Shown: piece after piece, positions 6,073 through 14,027 of the stretch | How positions within the stretch are numbered: position 1 is the first letter of the stretch | Layout: every line of letters starts with the position of its first letter | Assembly (NCBI GenBank): GCA_964431735.1 | Contig: CAYSLJ010000123.1 | Location: 1-21,466 of the forward strand | Reading direction: 5' to 3' | DNA: 21,466 nt | Origin: CALARM01 sp964431735 | GTDB taxonomy: Bacteria > Vulcanimicrobiota > SpSt-956 > JAKJGF01 | Notes under the pieces: model-generated | Seen by the model: only the letters and a program-made list of their open reading frames with translations | What the model was told of the DNA's origin: nothing | Database searches by the model: none | Made by a program: the position numbers and the translations under genes

Positions 6073-7008
6073 TTACTTCACCGGAGCCGGAGTCGGAGTT
6101 TCATCTTTATCTTTCAATGTAGAAAGTTTCTTAATCGCATCTCTTATAGAAGCATAGTCGCTGTCTCTGGCTTCAACATAACCATCAACTCTCAATATTT
6201 TCCTCAAATCTGTGGTTTCAGTTGATTTACCTATACTCAGGAAAGCAGCTTTAATTTTTTTCACATCTTCCTCCGGTAAATCACTTCTGACTATAAAACA
6301 GCTTATAGGTATATCATCTGTTTCCATAATAACAGTGAGATCTTTCTGATATTTCTGTGCTTCCGGCGAGTCAAAAACAAAACTCGACACAACTCCTCCG
6401 TCAACATAGCCATTATAAATAGAAATAATCGATGATATATGGTCATCAAGAAAAACAACGTGGGAAAAATAATCTTCAAGTTTTGTTACTCCAAGGTCAG
6501 CCATCATTACCCTGGGGAAAAGATAACCGGATGTAGATTTTTTATCTACAAAAGCAAATTTCTTACCTCTTAAATCATCAAATTTTTTCAGGCCGCTGTC
6601 TTTTCTCACTACAATAAAACTTTTATAGGTATCTTTACCTTTTTCCACTGTTTTAACGATAGGAATTACATTCAGTTCTTCTTTTAATTTTACATAAATA
6701 AATCCGCTTACAGAACCAATATGAGCCTCTTTTTTTTGAAAGGCTTCAATAATATTTCTATAATTTTTCCTTTCATCAACTTCAATGTTTATACCAGTCC
6801 TGCCGGAAAGATATTCTCCCAGGGCCTGCCATCTTTCAACCATATAATGTTTGCCACCGCCTGCTATATAAACCATCTTCAATAAATGTCCTCCATTGAC
6901 GGATGGCTTCGGAGTTAATGAAGAATGATGGGGCACATTATGATCTTTTTCTCTGCATCCTGTAATCAATAATGAAATCAGTAAAAAAAATACAGATATT
7001 TTTTTCAT
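6073..7008 (-). CDS. PhnD-like periplasmic substrate-binding lipoprotein
   Basis: A 311-residue member of the PhnD-type (phosphate/phosphite/phosphonate) substrate-binding family. Residues 1-18 are a lipoprotein signal ending in ITGC, with Cys18 as the lipidated residue. A low-complexity linker follows, then the binding fold (about 44-290), including GKKFAFVDKKSTSGY at 148-162, typical of the family's ligand loop. Related domains also sense ligands, and no ABC permease or ATPase lies nearby, so transport is not assured and the ligand is unknown. The gene starts seven bases after rsmG; its Shine-Dalgarno (AAAGGA) begins in the intervening gap region and overlaps the end of rsmG, so the two are probably cotranscribed. 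The C-terminus ends in a short Thr/Pro tail. Confidence 0.87.
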   Translation of the reverse strand: MKKISVFFLLISLLITGCREKDHNVPHHSSLTPKPSVNGGHLLKMVYIAGGGKHYMVERWQALGEYLSGRTGINIEVDERKNYRNIIEAFQKKEAHIGSVSGFIYVKLKEELNVIPIVKTVEKGKDTYKSFIVVRKDSGLKKFDDLRGKKFAFVDKKSTSGYLFPRVMMADLGVTKLEDYFSHVVFLDDHISSIISIYNGYVDGGVVSSFVFDSPEAQKYQKDLTVIMETDDIPISCFIVRSDLPEEDVKKIKAAFLSIGKSTETTDLRKILRVDGYVEARDSDYASIRDAIKKLSTLKDKDETPTPAPVK

Positions 7009-7015
7009 AACCCTA

Positions 7016-7783
7016 TTATTCCTTTCCGTGATAATGTCCTCCCAGAGGTCTTTTGAGAGGTATGCCGTTTCTTCTCGGATATTTCAAAGGAGTGGGAGAA
7101 ATCTTCTTTATGACTATTAATCTCTTATCAATGCTGTCATATGGTAACTTAACAGGTTTTATATCCAGAATTTCTCCTCCCAGTATCTTCAGAGCCTGTG
7201 CCGACAGGTCAATTTCTTCGGAATACTTCTTTCCTTTCTGGGCAATAAAGATACCTCCTGTTTTTACAAAAGGAAGCACATATTCAAGCAAAACAGGAAG
7301 TGCTGCAACAGCCCTGGCAAAGGCCACATCAAAATTTTCCCGGAATTCACTGTTCTGCCCGCAATCTTCTGCACGACCCTGATGGACATAAATATTATCT
7401 AAAGATAGTTTTTCGATTAAACTATTAAGAAATTCTACTTTTTTTCCAGTAGCTTCCAGTAAATGTAAATTTATTGAATCTACGGCAATTTTCAGAGGGA
7501 GTCCCGGGAACCCTCCTCCTGTGCCAATATCTATTATCTTTTTATCTGCCAGTTCAAAGCCTGCCTGAAGACAGCTCAGAGAATCAAGAAAATTTTCTCT
7601 TATTATATCTACCGGAGAAACATGAGCGGTAATATTAATTTTTGCCTCCATTAATTCCATAAGATATACGGAAAATTTCTCTATTGCCCTGGAATCCGGC
7701 GCAAATCCTGTTTCTCTAAATTCATTGATATACTCGTTAATATATCTGTTATACATATTCATTACTATAACATTATTGAGCAT
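7016..7783 (-). CDS. rsmG: 16S rRNA (guanine-527-N7) methyltransferase RsmG (GidB)
   Basis: This S-adenosylmethionine-dependent enzyme methylates N7 of G527 in 16S rRNA. The SAM-binding loop DIGTGGGFPG lies at 85-94, preceded by ENFLDSL (63-69), and FARAVA follows in the second half. The C-terminus has the family's KISPTPLKYPRR substrate-end motif and closes with PLGG. At 255 residues it is slightly long for the family, because the N-terminus may be overextended: Met8 or Met10 are alternative starts, and none of the three has a clear Shine-Dalgarno. The usual gidA/parA/parB neighbours are absent; instead it leads a two-gene unit with a PhnD-like lipoprotein. A heptad element lies 20 bases upstream. 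Confidence 0.95.
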   Translation of the reverse strand: MLNNVIVMNMYNRYINEYINEFRETGFAPDSRAIEKFSVYLMELMEAKINITAHVSPVDIIRENFLDSLSCLQAGFELADKKIIDIGTGGGFPGLPLKIAVDSINLHLLEATGKKVEFLNSLIEKLSLDNIYVHQGRAEDCGQNSEFRENFDVAFARAVAALPVLLEYVLPFVKTGGIFIAQKGKKYSEEIDLSAQALKILGGEILDIKPVKLPYDSIDKRLIVIKKISPTPLKYPRRNGIPLKRPLGGHYHGKE

Positions 7784-7803
7784 ATTGAGTCAATTGGTAA
7801 AAT

Positions 7804-7893
7804 CGTGACGCGTGACGCGTGACGCGTGACGGGTGGTACGCCTGCTCACCACTCACGGCTCACTATTCACTTTTCACTTTTCACTATTCACTT
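7804..7893. repeat. Compound heptad element 5 (B array, core, A array)
   Basis: Four CGTGACG units (7804-7831) are followed by a core whose complement contains GCAGGCGTACC, then seven A units from 7845 (CTCACCA, CTCACGG, CTCACTA, TTCACTT twice, TTCACTA, TTCACTT). The B edge faces the rsmG start and the A edge runs straight into the -35 box of the sdhA promoter. The core is a variant of that in elements 1 and 3. Confidence 0.95.
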
Positions 7894-7899
7894 TTATAC

Positions 7900-7928
7900 T
7901 TGTTAAACATAATTTTAGATGTTATAAT
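7900..7928 (+). promoter_or_regulatory. Sigma70-type promoter of sdhA
   Basis: TTGTTA at 7900-7905 and TATAAT at 7923-7928 are separated by 17 bases. Transcription would start near 7935, giving a leader of about 135 bases that includes a class B heptad array before the sdhA Shine-Dalgarno. Confidence 0.72.
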
Positions 7929-8010
7929 GATAAATTATAATTTTCAATAAAAATTGATTGACAACCGGTCACAGTCAGGCTGGCCACCAGTAAAATGAGA
8001 ATAATCCTCG

Positions 8011-8038
8011 CGTCACGCGTCACGCGTTACGCGTTACG
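8011..8038. repeat. Class B heptad array in the sdhA leader
   Basis: Four units, CGTCACG twice and CGTTACG twice, end in ATT about 30 bases before the sdhA start. The array would be transcribed as part of the leader RNA. Read through in the sdhA frame it adds a false N-terminal SRVTRYALR-like extension. Confidence 0.93.
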
Positions 8039-8069
8039 ATTCCAAATAACTAACGAAAGAGGATTGCAG

Positions 8070-9806
8070 ATGGAGATTATTACAACAACATTAAACCATA
8101 ACGTCATAATCATAGGTTCAGGTATGGCAGGTCTCAGAGCAGCAGTAGAACTGGCAGGTTCAACAGATGTTGCAGTTATAAGTAAAGTCTTCCCTACCCG
8201 TTCCCATTCGGGAGCAGCCCAGGGAGGCATTACTGCAGCTCTTGGTAATGAAGAAGAGGATAATCCTGAATGGCATATGTTTGATACAGTCAAAGGCAGT
8301 GATTACCTGGGGGATCAGGATGCAATTGAAATTATGGTTAATGATGCACCAAGAGCAATTATAGAACTTGAACATATGGGAGTTCCTTTCAGCAGAAATT
8401 CGGAAGGGAAAATAGGACAGAGAGCATTCGGAGGACATACCAGAGATTACGGCAAAGCTCCCGTAAAGCGTGCCTGTTATGCTTCTGACAGAACAGGAAG
8501 GGTCATTTTAGATACACTTTTTGAACAATGTTTAAAAAGAGGCGTAAAATTTTACTCTGAATTTCAGGTAATAGATCTGCTGTTCCATGAAGGAAGATGT
8601 TATGGAGCAATCCTTATGGAACTTTCTACTGGAAAATTCTATAAAATTTATGCAAATTCGATACTGCTGGCCACAGGAGGTTTCGGAAAGGTTTATAAAA
8701 CCACTTCAAACTGTTTTTCCAATACAGGTGAATTAGTATCTATAATATTTCAAAAGGGACTGCCTCTTATGGACATGGAATTTGTTCAGTTCCATCCTAC
8801 AGGCATAAGAAACCATGGCATACTGATAAGTGAAGCTGCAAGAGGTGAAGGAGGTATTCTTCGTAACGGTAAAGGCGAGAGATTTATGGAGCGTTATGCT
8901 CCTGTAATAAAGGATCTCGCTCCCAGAGACATCATATCCCGCTCCATCCTCCGGGAAGTGCAGGAAGGAAGAGGCATTGACGGACAGGATTATGTGCATC
9001 TCGACCTTACCCACCTGGACAGGGATACAATAGAAGATAAACTATGGGAAATAACATCCTTTGCAAGGCTTTACGGAGGTGCTGACCCTGTAAAGGAACC
9101 TGTTCCTGTTCAACCTACTTGCCACTATATGATGGGAGGAATACCGACAGACTGTGACGGCCATGTAATATCCGATGCAAAAGGCACCCATGTTCCCGGC
9201 CTTTTTGCTGCAGGAGAATGTGCCTGTGTATCTGTTCACGGTGCAAACAGGCTCGGATGTAATTCCCTTCTCGATCTTGTAGTATTCGGCAGAAGAGCCG
9301 GTAAAGCTATTGCAACATGGTTAAAAGAAGATGCCGATCCTGTTGACGCAGATATGGAATCAGATATAATTTCAAAAATAGATAAACTCTTAGCCTCTAC
9401 GGGAAAGGAAAAACTATCTTCAATAAGACAGGATCTGCAGCAGATTATGATGGATAATTGTTCCGTATTTCGTGAAGAAGACGGCCTTATTAAAGCAAAA
9501 GAAAAGATACAGGAATTGAAAGAACGTTACAGTCATGCAGGCATCATCGGGAAAGACAGAATCTTTAATATGGAAGTCATGGAAGCAGTTGAATGTGAAC
9601 ACCTTATAAATCTGGCAGATATAACGGTTGAAAGTGCACTCTACAGAAAAGAAAGCCGTGGCGCCCATTACCGTGAAGATTATCCGGAAAGAGACGATAA
9701 AAATTATCTTTCCCATACACTGGCTTTTAAAAATGGCAGAAACATAAGGATTGAAACAAAACCTGTAAATATTACTAAATTTGAGCCGAAGGTAAGAAGC
9801 TATTAA
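8070..9806 (+). CDS. sdhA: Succinate dehydrogenase/fumarate reductase flavoprotein subunit
   Basis: The FAD subunit interconverts succinate and fumarate. At 578 residues it is full length. Visible marks are the Rossmann loop GSGMAGLRAA (16-25), the covalent-flavin His46 in SHSGAAQGG, FHPTG with His242, catalytic Arg286 in APRDI, CHYMMGG with His352, and GANRLGCNSL with Arg394. The ATG at 8070 follows GAAAGAGGA at 8055-8063 with a seven-base spacer; the open frame before it is repeat DNA. sdhB follows after 107 bases, so the two form one transcription unit from the promoter at 7900-7928. Sequence alone does not say whether the complex runs as dehydrogenase or fumarate reductase. No cytochrome b anchor gene lies in the unit. 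Confidence 0.96.
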   Translation: MEIITTTLNHNVIIIGSGMAGLRAAVELAGSTDVAVISKVFPTRSHSGAAQGGITAALGNEEEDNPEWHMFDTVKGSDYLGDQDAIEIMVNDAPRAIIELEHMGVPFSRNSEGKIGQRAFGGHTRDYGKAPVKRACYASDRTGRVILDTLFEQCLKRGVKFYSEFQVIDLLFHEGRCYGAILMELSTGKFYKIYANSILLATGGFGKVYKTTSNCFSNTGELVSIIFQKGLPLMDMEFVQFHPTGIRNHGILISEAARGEGGILRNGKGERFMERYAPVIKDLAPRDIISRSILREVQEGRGIDGQDYVHLDLTHLDRDTIEDKLWEITSFARLYGGADPVKEPVPVQPTCHYMMGGIPTDCDGHVISDAKGTHVPGLFAAGECACVSVHGANRLGCNSLLDLVVFGRRAGKAIATWLKEDADPVDADMESDIISKIDKLLASTGKEKLSSIRQDLQQIMMDNCSVFREEDGLIKAKEKIQELKERYSHAGIIGKDRIFNMEVMEAVECEHLINLADITVESALYRKESRGAHYREDYPERDDKNYLSHTLAFKNGRNIRIETKPVNITKFEPKVRSY

Positions 9807-9812
9807 TGGGAT

Positions 9813-9901
9813 CGTGACGCGTGACGCGTGACGCGTGACGCGTGAATGCGTGCCGTAATGTAGAGACTTCTTCTATTCATGACTCACTGCTCACTATTGA
9901 A
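9813..9901. repeat. Compound heptad element 6 between sdhA and sdhB
   Basis: Four CGTGACG units (9813-9840) plus CGTGAAT begin seven bases after the sdhA stop. A degenerate middle follows, then A-type units on the complementary strand (TATTCAT, GACTCAC, TGCTCAC, TATTGAA, 9874-9901). The last unit runs into the sdhB Shine-Dalgarno GAAAGGGG at 9899-9906. The element would be transcribed within the sdhAB message. Confidence 0.92.
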
Positions 9902-9913
9902 AGGGGAAACATA

Positions 9914-10630
9914 ATGACATATCTTTTCAGAATATACAGATATGATCCGCAAAAAGATAAAGAACCATATTATATGGATTACAGACTGGAAGTAGAACCG
10001 AATGAAAGAATTCTGGACTGCTTGAACAGGATAAGATGGGAAATGGATCCCACCCTTTCTTTCCGTATGTCCTGCGCCCACGGCGTATGCGGTTCGGACG
10101 GTATGAAGATAAACGGCATCTGCAGCCTTGCCTGTCAGAAAAGCATAAAAGACTACAGTGGCGATACCATTACCGTAGATCCTCTTCCCAACTTCCCTGT
10201 TTTAAAAGACCTCATAGTTGACCTGGAATCATTTTTTGAAAAATACAGAAGCTTAAAGCCATATCTGATAACAGATGAAAAAGCACCTGAAGGTGAAAGA
10301 CTTCAGACTATTGAAGAAAGAAAAATCTTCGATGAAGCAATCAGATGTATACTCTGTGCATGTTGCACCGCATCATGTCCTGTGACGGAAAACAATGAAA
10401 CATTCAGCGGCCCTGCAGCCATATTGAGATCTTTTCGGTATCTCTTCGATTCAAGAGACAGAGGAGACAGGGAAAGAATTGCCATGCTTGACACACCTGA
10501 AGGAGCACATGGATGTAAAGCACATGGGAAATGCACTGAAGTATGCCCGAAAGAAATTCAGGTGGCAAAAGCAATAGGAAAGACAAAAAAGAAAATCTAC
10601 GATTTAAAAAAACAGAAGCACATTCTATAG
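9914..10630 (+). CDS. sdhB: Succinate dehydrogenase/fumarate reductase iron-sulfur subunit
   Basis: A 238-residue electron-transfer subunit linking the flavoprotein to the quinone site. The [2Fe-2S] ligands are Cys54, Cys59, Asp62 and Cys74; Asp at the third position is also found in E. coli SdhB. The ferredoxin-like half has Cys145, Cys148, Cys151 and Cys155, then Cys201, Cys207 and Cys211, the right number and spacing for one [4Fe-4S] and one [3Fe-4S] cluster. The ATG at 9914 follows GAAAGGGG with a seven-base spacer. The open frame before it back to 9842 comes from the repeat element. It is followed by mutS2 with no membrane-anchor gene between, so sdhC/frdC must lie elsewhere or the complex anchors differently. 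Confidence 0.95.
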   Translation: MTYLFRIYRYDPQKDKEPYYMDYRLEVEPNERILDCLNRIRWEMDPTLSFRMSCAHGVCGSDGMKINGICSLACQKSIKDYSGDTITVDPLPNFPVLKDLIVDLESFFEKYRSLKPYLITDEKAPEGERLQTIEERKIFDEAIRCILCACCTASCPVTENNETFSGPAAILRSFRYLFDSRDRGDRERIAMLDTPEGAHGCKAHGKCTEVCPKEIQVAKAIGKTKKKIYDLKKQKHIL

Positions 10631-10685
10631 CTATATAAAGAGGTGAAATAGAAAAGTGATGTATGAAAAGTAATGGCGTAAAATC

Positions 10686-10713
10686 CATTCACTGCTCACT
10701 ACTCACTACTCAC
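10686..10713. repeat. Class A heptad array abutting the mutS2 start
   Basis: CATTCAC, TGCTCAC and TACTCAC twice are followed by TATTAAA (10714-10720), whose last A is the first base of the mutS2 ATG. There is no class B partner. The array fills the place where a ribosome-binding site would be. Confidence 0.93.
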
Positions 10714-10719
10714 TATTAA

Positions 10720-13095
10720 ATGGACAGCCACACATTAAAAGTACTTGAATACAACGAAATATTAAACCTTCTATCAGAAGAAGCAGGCTCTTATATTGCA
10801 AAAGAAAAAGCCCTTTCCCTTACACCTTCCGATGATATGGAAGAGGTAAAAACATGGCTTGAAGAAACAGAAGAAGCCTTTAGATTATTGAATATCGAGC
10901 AGATACCCATAGGAGGTATAAGAGATATAAGGGAACCTCTCAAAATAGCTTCTCTCCAGGGCAGACTCGATATACAGCAGCTTATGGACATAGGTCAGAC
11001 TCTGGCAGTATCACAGAGAATCTGGGCCTTTTTCAACAGCAGAAAAGATAAATACAATACCCTGTACTCTATGGTGCAACATTTAAATTTCTACAAAGCC
11101 ATTCAGGATGCGATAAATTCCACTATAAGCCCTAAAGGAGAGATTTATAACAATGCTTCTCCCAAGCTATCTTCTTTAAGAAGAACTATTGAAGATCTCA
11201 AAAATCACATATCCTCAAAAATGTCGGAGTTCTTAAAATCGTCTCATTACGGGAAAATGCTCCAGGAAACAATTATTACGACAAGGGAAGGCCGGTATGT
11301 TCTGCCTGTAAAATCAGAATTTAAAAGCCAGTTTAAAGGTATTGTTCATGATCAGTCTTCAAGCGGTGTTACCCTCTTTATGGAACCTGTCACACTTGTT
11401 GAAAAAAATAATAAATTAAAAGAATCCATTCTTGATGAAAAAGCGGAAATAGAAGCAATATTAAGAAAGATTTCCCTTATGGTAAGCGAAGAAGTAGAAG
11501 GTATAGAAGAAAATCTTAATATACTGACAGATCTGGAACTTATACTTGCAAGAGGAAGACTTGCACACAGACTCAAAGGCATAAAACCTGTTATAAGTAA
11601 AAGAAATAGAATAAAAATAAAAAAAGGCCGTCATCCTCTTATAAAAGGAGAGGTTGTCCCTATAACGGTAGATATAGGAGAAAAATTCAAATGTCTCGTC
11701 ATAACAGGGCCCAATACGGGAGGTAAAACTGTTACATTAAAAATGACAGGTCTCTTCGTGCTTATGACCAAAACAGGACTTTTTATCCCTGCAGATGAAG
11801 GAACAGAGATTTCTCTTATTAAAGGCATATATGCAGATATAGGTGACGAACAGAGTATAGCCCAGAGCCTGAGCACTTTTTCTTCCCATATAAAACAGAT
11901 AGCCAGAATTCTTTCCCTGGCAGACGATAATTCCCTTATATTACTTGATGAACTCGGAGCGGGAACTGATCCGGGAGAAGGAGCGTCACTCGGTATAGCC
12001 ATACTTGAATATCTTATAGCAAGAAAATCTCTCACTATCGTCACAAGTCACCACAATCAGATGAAAGCCTTTGCAGCGCTCAATCCCGATGCGGAGAATG
12101 CCTGTGTGGATTTTGACGTAGAAACCCTGAGTCCGAAATATCATCTTACAATCGGTCAGCCTGGAAGAAGTCAGGCTCTCATCATAGCGGAAAGGCTCGG
12201 TATTCCCTCTTATATAATAGATGAGGCGAAAGCGAAACAGCCGGAAAGTACCTTTGAAGTAGACAGTCTGCTGGAAAAAATAAAATCGGATAGTGACACT
12301 ATTTCAGAAGAAAAAGATGCAGTCATAAACATAAAGAGAGAAATGTCTGAATTAAGGAAAAGATTGTCAGGTAATGTAGAAGAAGAGGAAAGAAAAAGAA
12401 AAAAGATAGCAGAAGAATTTCTGGAAAAATCAAAACAGATGCTCGCCTCTGCCCAGAAAGAAGTGAAAGAAACAAGACAGGCGCTGAAAAAACTCTTCAA
12501 GAACTATCAGGATTTCAAACAGGAAGAAGCCATGGCCATCATGGAGAATCTTCAGCAGAAACTTTCACTGGAAGAACAAATTGTAGAAGAATTTGTGGCA
12601 GAAGTAATACCGGAGAAAAAGCCGGAACCTGTTGATGAGGTAAAACAGGGAGATTACGTGGAAGTCATTTCCCTTGGACTTAAAGGCTATGTATCGGAAG
12701 TTCTTTCTGAAACAAAAGAAGTAAAACTTCAGGCAGGTCTTATGAATATTACCGCCAAAATTTCCGACCTTGCAAAGGCCCACCCTCCTGATTATGAGCC
12801 GCCGGAAGAGACATACAGCCGTCATATATCTACAATGAAAGTTGTAACAATCTCTCCTGAGATAAAACTTATAAGTAAAAGAGTCGAAGAAGCCCTTATG
12901 GAACTGGAGAAATATCTGGATGATGCATTTCTTGCAAAACATAAGGAAGTAAGAATCGTCCATGGTAAAGGGACAGGTGCTCTCCGTATTGCGGTAAGGG
13001 ATTACCTGAAAACATCTCCTGTTATAAATTCCTTCCGTCTCGGAGGAGTCGGAGAAGGAGGAGCAGGGGTTACCATAGCGGAGCTCAAAGTTTAA
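10720..13095 (+). CDS. mutS2: MutS2 family ATPase/endonuclease with Smr domain
   Basis: A 791-residue full-length MutS2. The family suppresses homologous recombination, and in some bacteria rescues collided ribosomes. Marks in order are the N-terminal core with LEYNEIL at 9-15, Walker A GPNTGGKT at 330-337, a SQSLSTFSSHI signature, Walker B LLDELG with Asp410-Glu411, a long charged coiled coil (about 510-620), and a C-terminal Smr nuclease domain with HGKGTGALR at 748-756 and a final GGVGEGGAGVT stretch. The MutS mismatch-binding domain is absent, as usual. The start matches the family's N-terminus, but upstream bases are only heptad repeat with no Shine-Dalgarno. It follows sdhB by 89 bases and may be read from the same promoter. 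Confidence 0.96.
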   Translation: MDSHTLKVLEYNEILNLLSEEAGSYIAKEKALSLTPSDDMEEVKTWLEETEEAFRLLNIEQIPIGGIRDIREPLKIASLQGRLDIQQLMDIGQTLAVSQRIWAFFNSRKDKYNTLYSMVQHLNFYKAIQDAINSTISPKGEIYNNASPKLSSLRRTIEDLKNHISSKMSEFLKSSHYGKMLQETIITTREGRYVLPVKSEFKSQFKGIVHDQSSSGVTLFMEPVTLVEKNNKLKESILDEKAEIEAILRKISLMVSEEVEGIEENLNILTDLELILARGRLAHRLKGIKPVISKRNRIKIKKGRHPLIKGEVVPITVDIGEKFKCLVITGPNTGGKTVTLKMTGLFVLMTKTGLFIPADEGTEISLIKGIYADIGDEQSIAQSLSTFSSHIKQIARILSLADDNSLILLDELGAGTDPGEGASLGIAILEYLIARKSLTIVTSHHNQMKAFAALNPDAENACVDFDVETLSPKYHLTIGQPGRSQALIIAERLGIPSYIIDEAKAKQPESTFEVDSLLEKIKSDSDTISEEKDAVINIKREMSELRKRLSGNVEEEERKRKKIAEEFLEKSKQMLASAQKEVKETRQALKKLFKNYQDFKQEEAMAIMENLQQKLSLEEQIVEEFVAEVIPEKKPEPVDEVKQGDYVEVISLGLKGYVSEVLSETKEVKLQAGLMNITAKISDLAKAHPPDYEPPEETYSRHISTMKVVTISPEIKLISKRVEEALMELEKYLDDAFLAKHKEVRIVHGKGTGALRIAVRDYLKTSPVINSFRLGGVGEGGAGVTIAELKV

Positions 13096-13365
13096 ATGGA
13101 ATTTTTCAACATAGTCTGTTATAATAAGGAATAGCAGTTAAATAACTGTCTCAAATATATTATAGTTAGTTTCATAACTTATTAGAAATTAAGTGCTTCG
13201 TGACGCGTAACGCGTGACGCGTGACGCGAGGATTATCTGTAATTTGTTGTGAACTACACTATAATCGTCACGGGTAACGCGTAACGCGTGACGGGAGGAA
13301 AGAGATATTAATAAATTTGCATTCCTGATTATAAGGTGAATTTTTCGGACAGGGAGGATTGCACA
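13096..13365. other. Intergenic region between mutS2 and the toxin-antitoxin pair
   Basis: It holds two class B arrays (listed separately) and AT-rich sequence. A weak palindrome CAGTTA-AA-TAACTG sits at 13135-13148. TATAAT occurs at 13120-13125 and 13260-13265 without a good -35. I see no RNA gene and no clear terminator after mutS2. Confidence 0.6.
13199..13293. repeat. Paired class B heptad arrays flanking a 39-base spacer
   Basis: Left array 13199-13226: CGTGACG, CGTAACG, CGTGACG twice. Right array 13266-13293: CGTCACG, GGTAACG, CGTAACG, CGTGACG. The 39-base spacer ends in TATAAT (13260-13265) directly against the right array, so this pair could hold a promoter for the antitoxin operon, although its -35 (CTGTAA) is poor. 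Confidence 0.9.
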
Positions 13366-13626
13366 ATGAATGCCTATGAATGTCAGGCAAAATTATTGGA
13401 TGATGGTCATCTGGAAATTCCTGAAGAAATAAAGCAAAAATTACATAAAAATCATTTTATTAAAGTAATAATTCTAACACAGGCAGAGAGTCCTGCAAAT
13501 AAACATCTTGAAGCAGTGGATAAGTTAGATGGCTTACTGTCAGATATATCTGACGAAGATATAGAAAAGTTTGACTGTACAATAAACGAAAGAATAAACT
13601 TTAAAAGAAAGCTTCCTGATATATGA
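13366..13626 (+). CDS. Probable antitoxin of a VapBC-type module
   Basis: An 86-residue small acidic protein lying directly before a PIN-domain toxin, with start and stop overlapping as ATGA at 13623-13626. Its first part (AKLLDDGHLEIPEEIKQKL) resembles the beta-strand DNA-binding segment of AbrB/SpoVT-like antitoxins; the acidic second half would wrap the toxin. Such antitoxins usually repress their own promoter. The ATG at 13366 follows AGGGAGGA with a seven-base spacer; a GTG at 13336 is possible but lacks a ribosome-binding site. The family is not certain, and the assignment leans on position, size and the neighbouring toxin. Confidence 0.75.
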   Translation: MNAYECQAKLLDDGHLEIPEEIKQKLHKNHFIKVIILTQAESPANKHLEAVDKLDGLLSDISDEDIEKFDCTINERINFKRKLPDI

Positions 13627-14027
13627 AAAAATATACACTCGATACAAATATTATTAGTTATTTACTTAAAGGAAACAAAGATTTATCAGCCATATTTAAA
13701 AAGAAAATAGAAGAAGGAAATATATTTATCATAAATTTGATTACTTATTACGAAATATGCAGAGGTCTTCTTGCCATAAATAATCTGGATAAATTAGAAA
13801 AATTCAAAGACATATGCAATTCTTTCGAAACAGGATCTATTACGATAAATACAATTTATCGTGCTGCTATTATTTATGCTGACCTGAAGAGAGATGGCAA
13901 ATTAATAGACGATGCGGATATCTTTATTGCATCAATATGCATGGAAGATAACCTTATACTGGTTACCAACAATGAAAAACATTTTCAGAGAATAAAAGGG
14001 TTAAAGCTGGAAAACTGGGTTGCATAA
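13623..14027 (+). CDS. vapC: PIN-domain ribonuclease toxin (VapC-like)
   Basis: A 134-residue PIN-domain protein. PIN toxins cut RNA using Mg2+ held by a cluster of acidic residues; here Asp7 (LDTN), Glu44 (TYYEICRG) and Asp99 (DDADIFIAS) fill those places, and LVTNNEKHF near 113-121 is the usual fourth motif, followed by GLKLENW. All key residues are present, so the toxin looks active; the target (tRNA or rRNA in known VapCs) cannot be read. It overlaps the antitoxin by four bases, giving coupled translation. Its TAA is followed with no gap by the ATG of gmd, so the module and the sugar gene are probably on one transcript. Confidence 0.9.
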   Translation: MKKYTLDTNIISYLLKGNKDLSAIFKKKIEEGNIFIINLITYYEICRGLLAINNLDKLEKFKDICNSFETGSITINTIYRAAIIYADLKRDGKLIDDADIFIASICMEDNLILVTNNEKHFQRIKGLKLENWVA

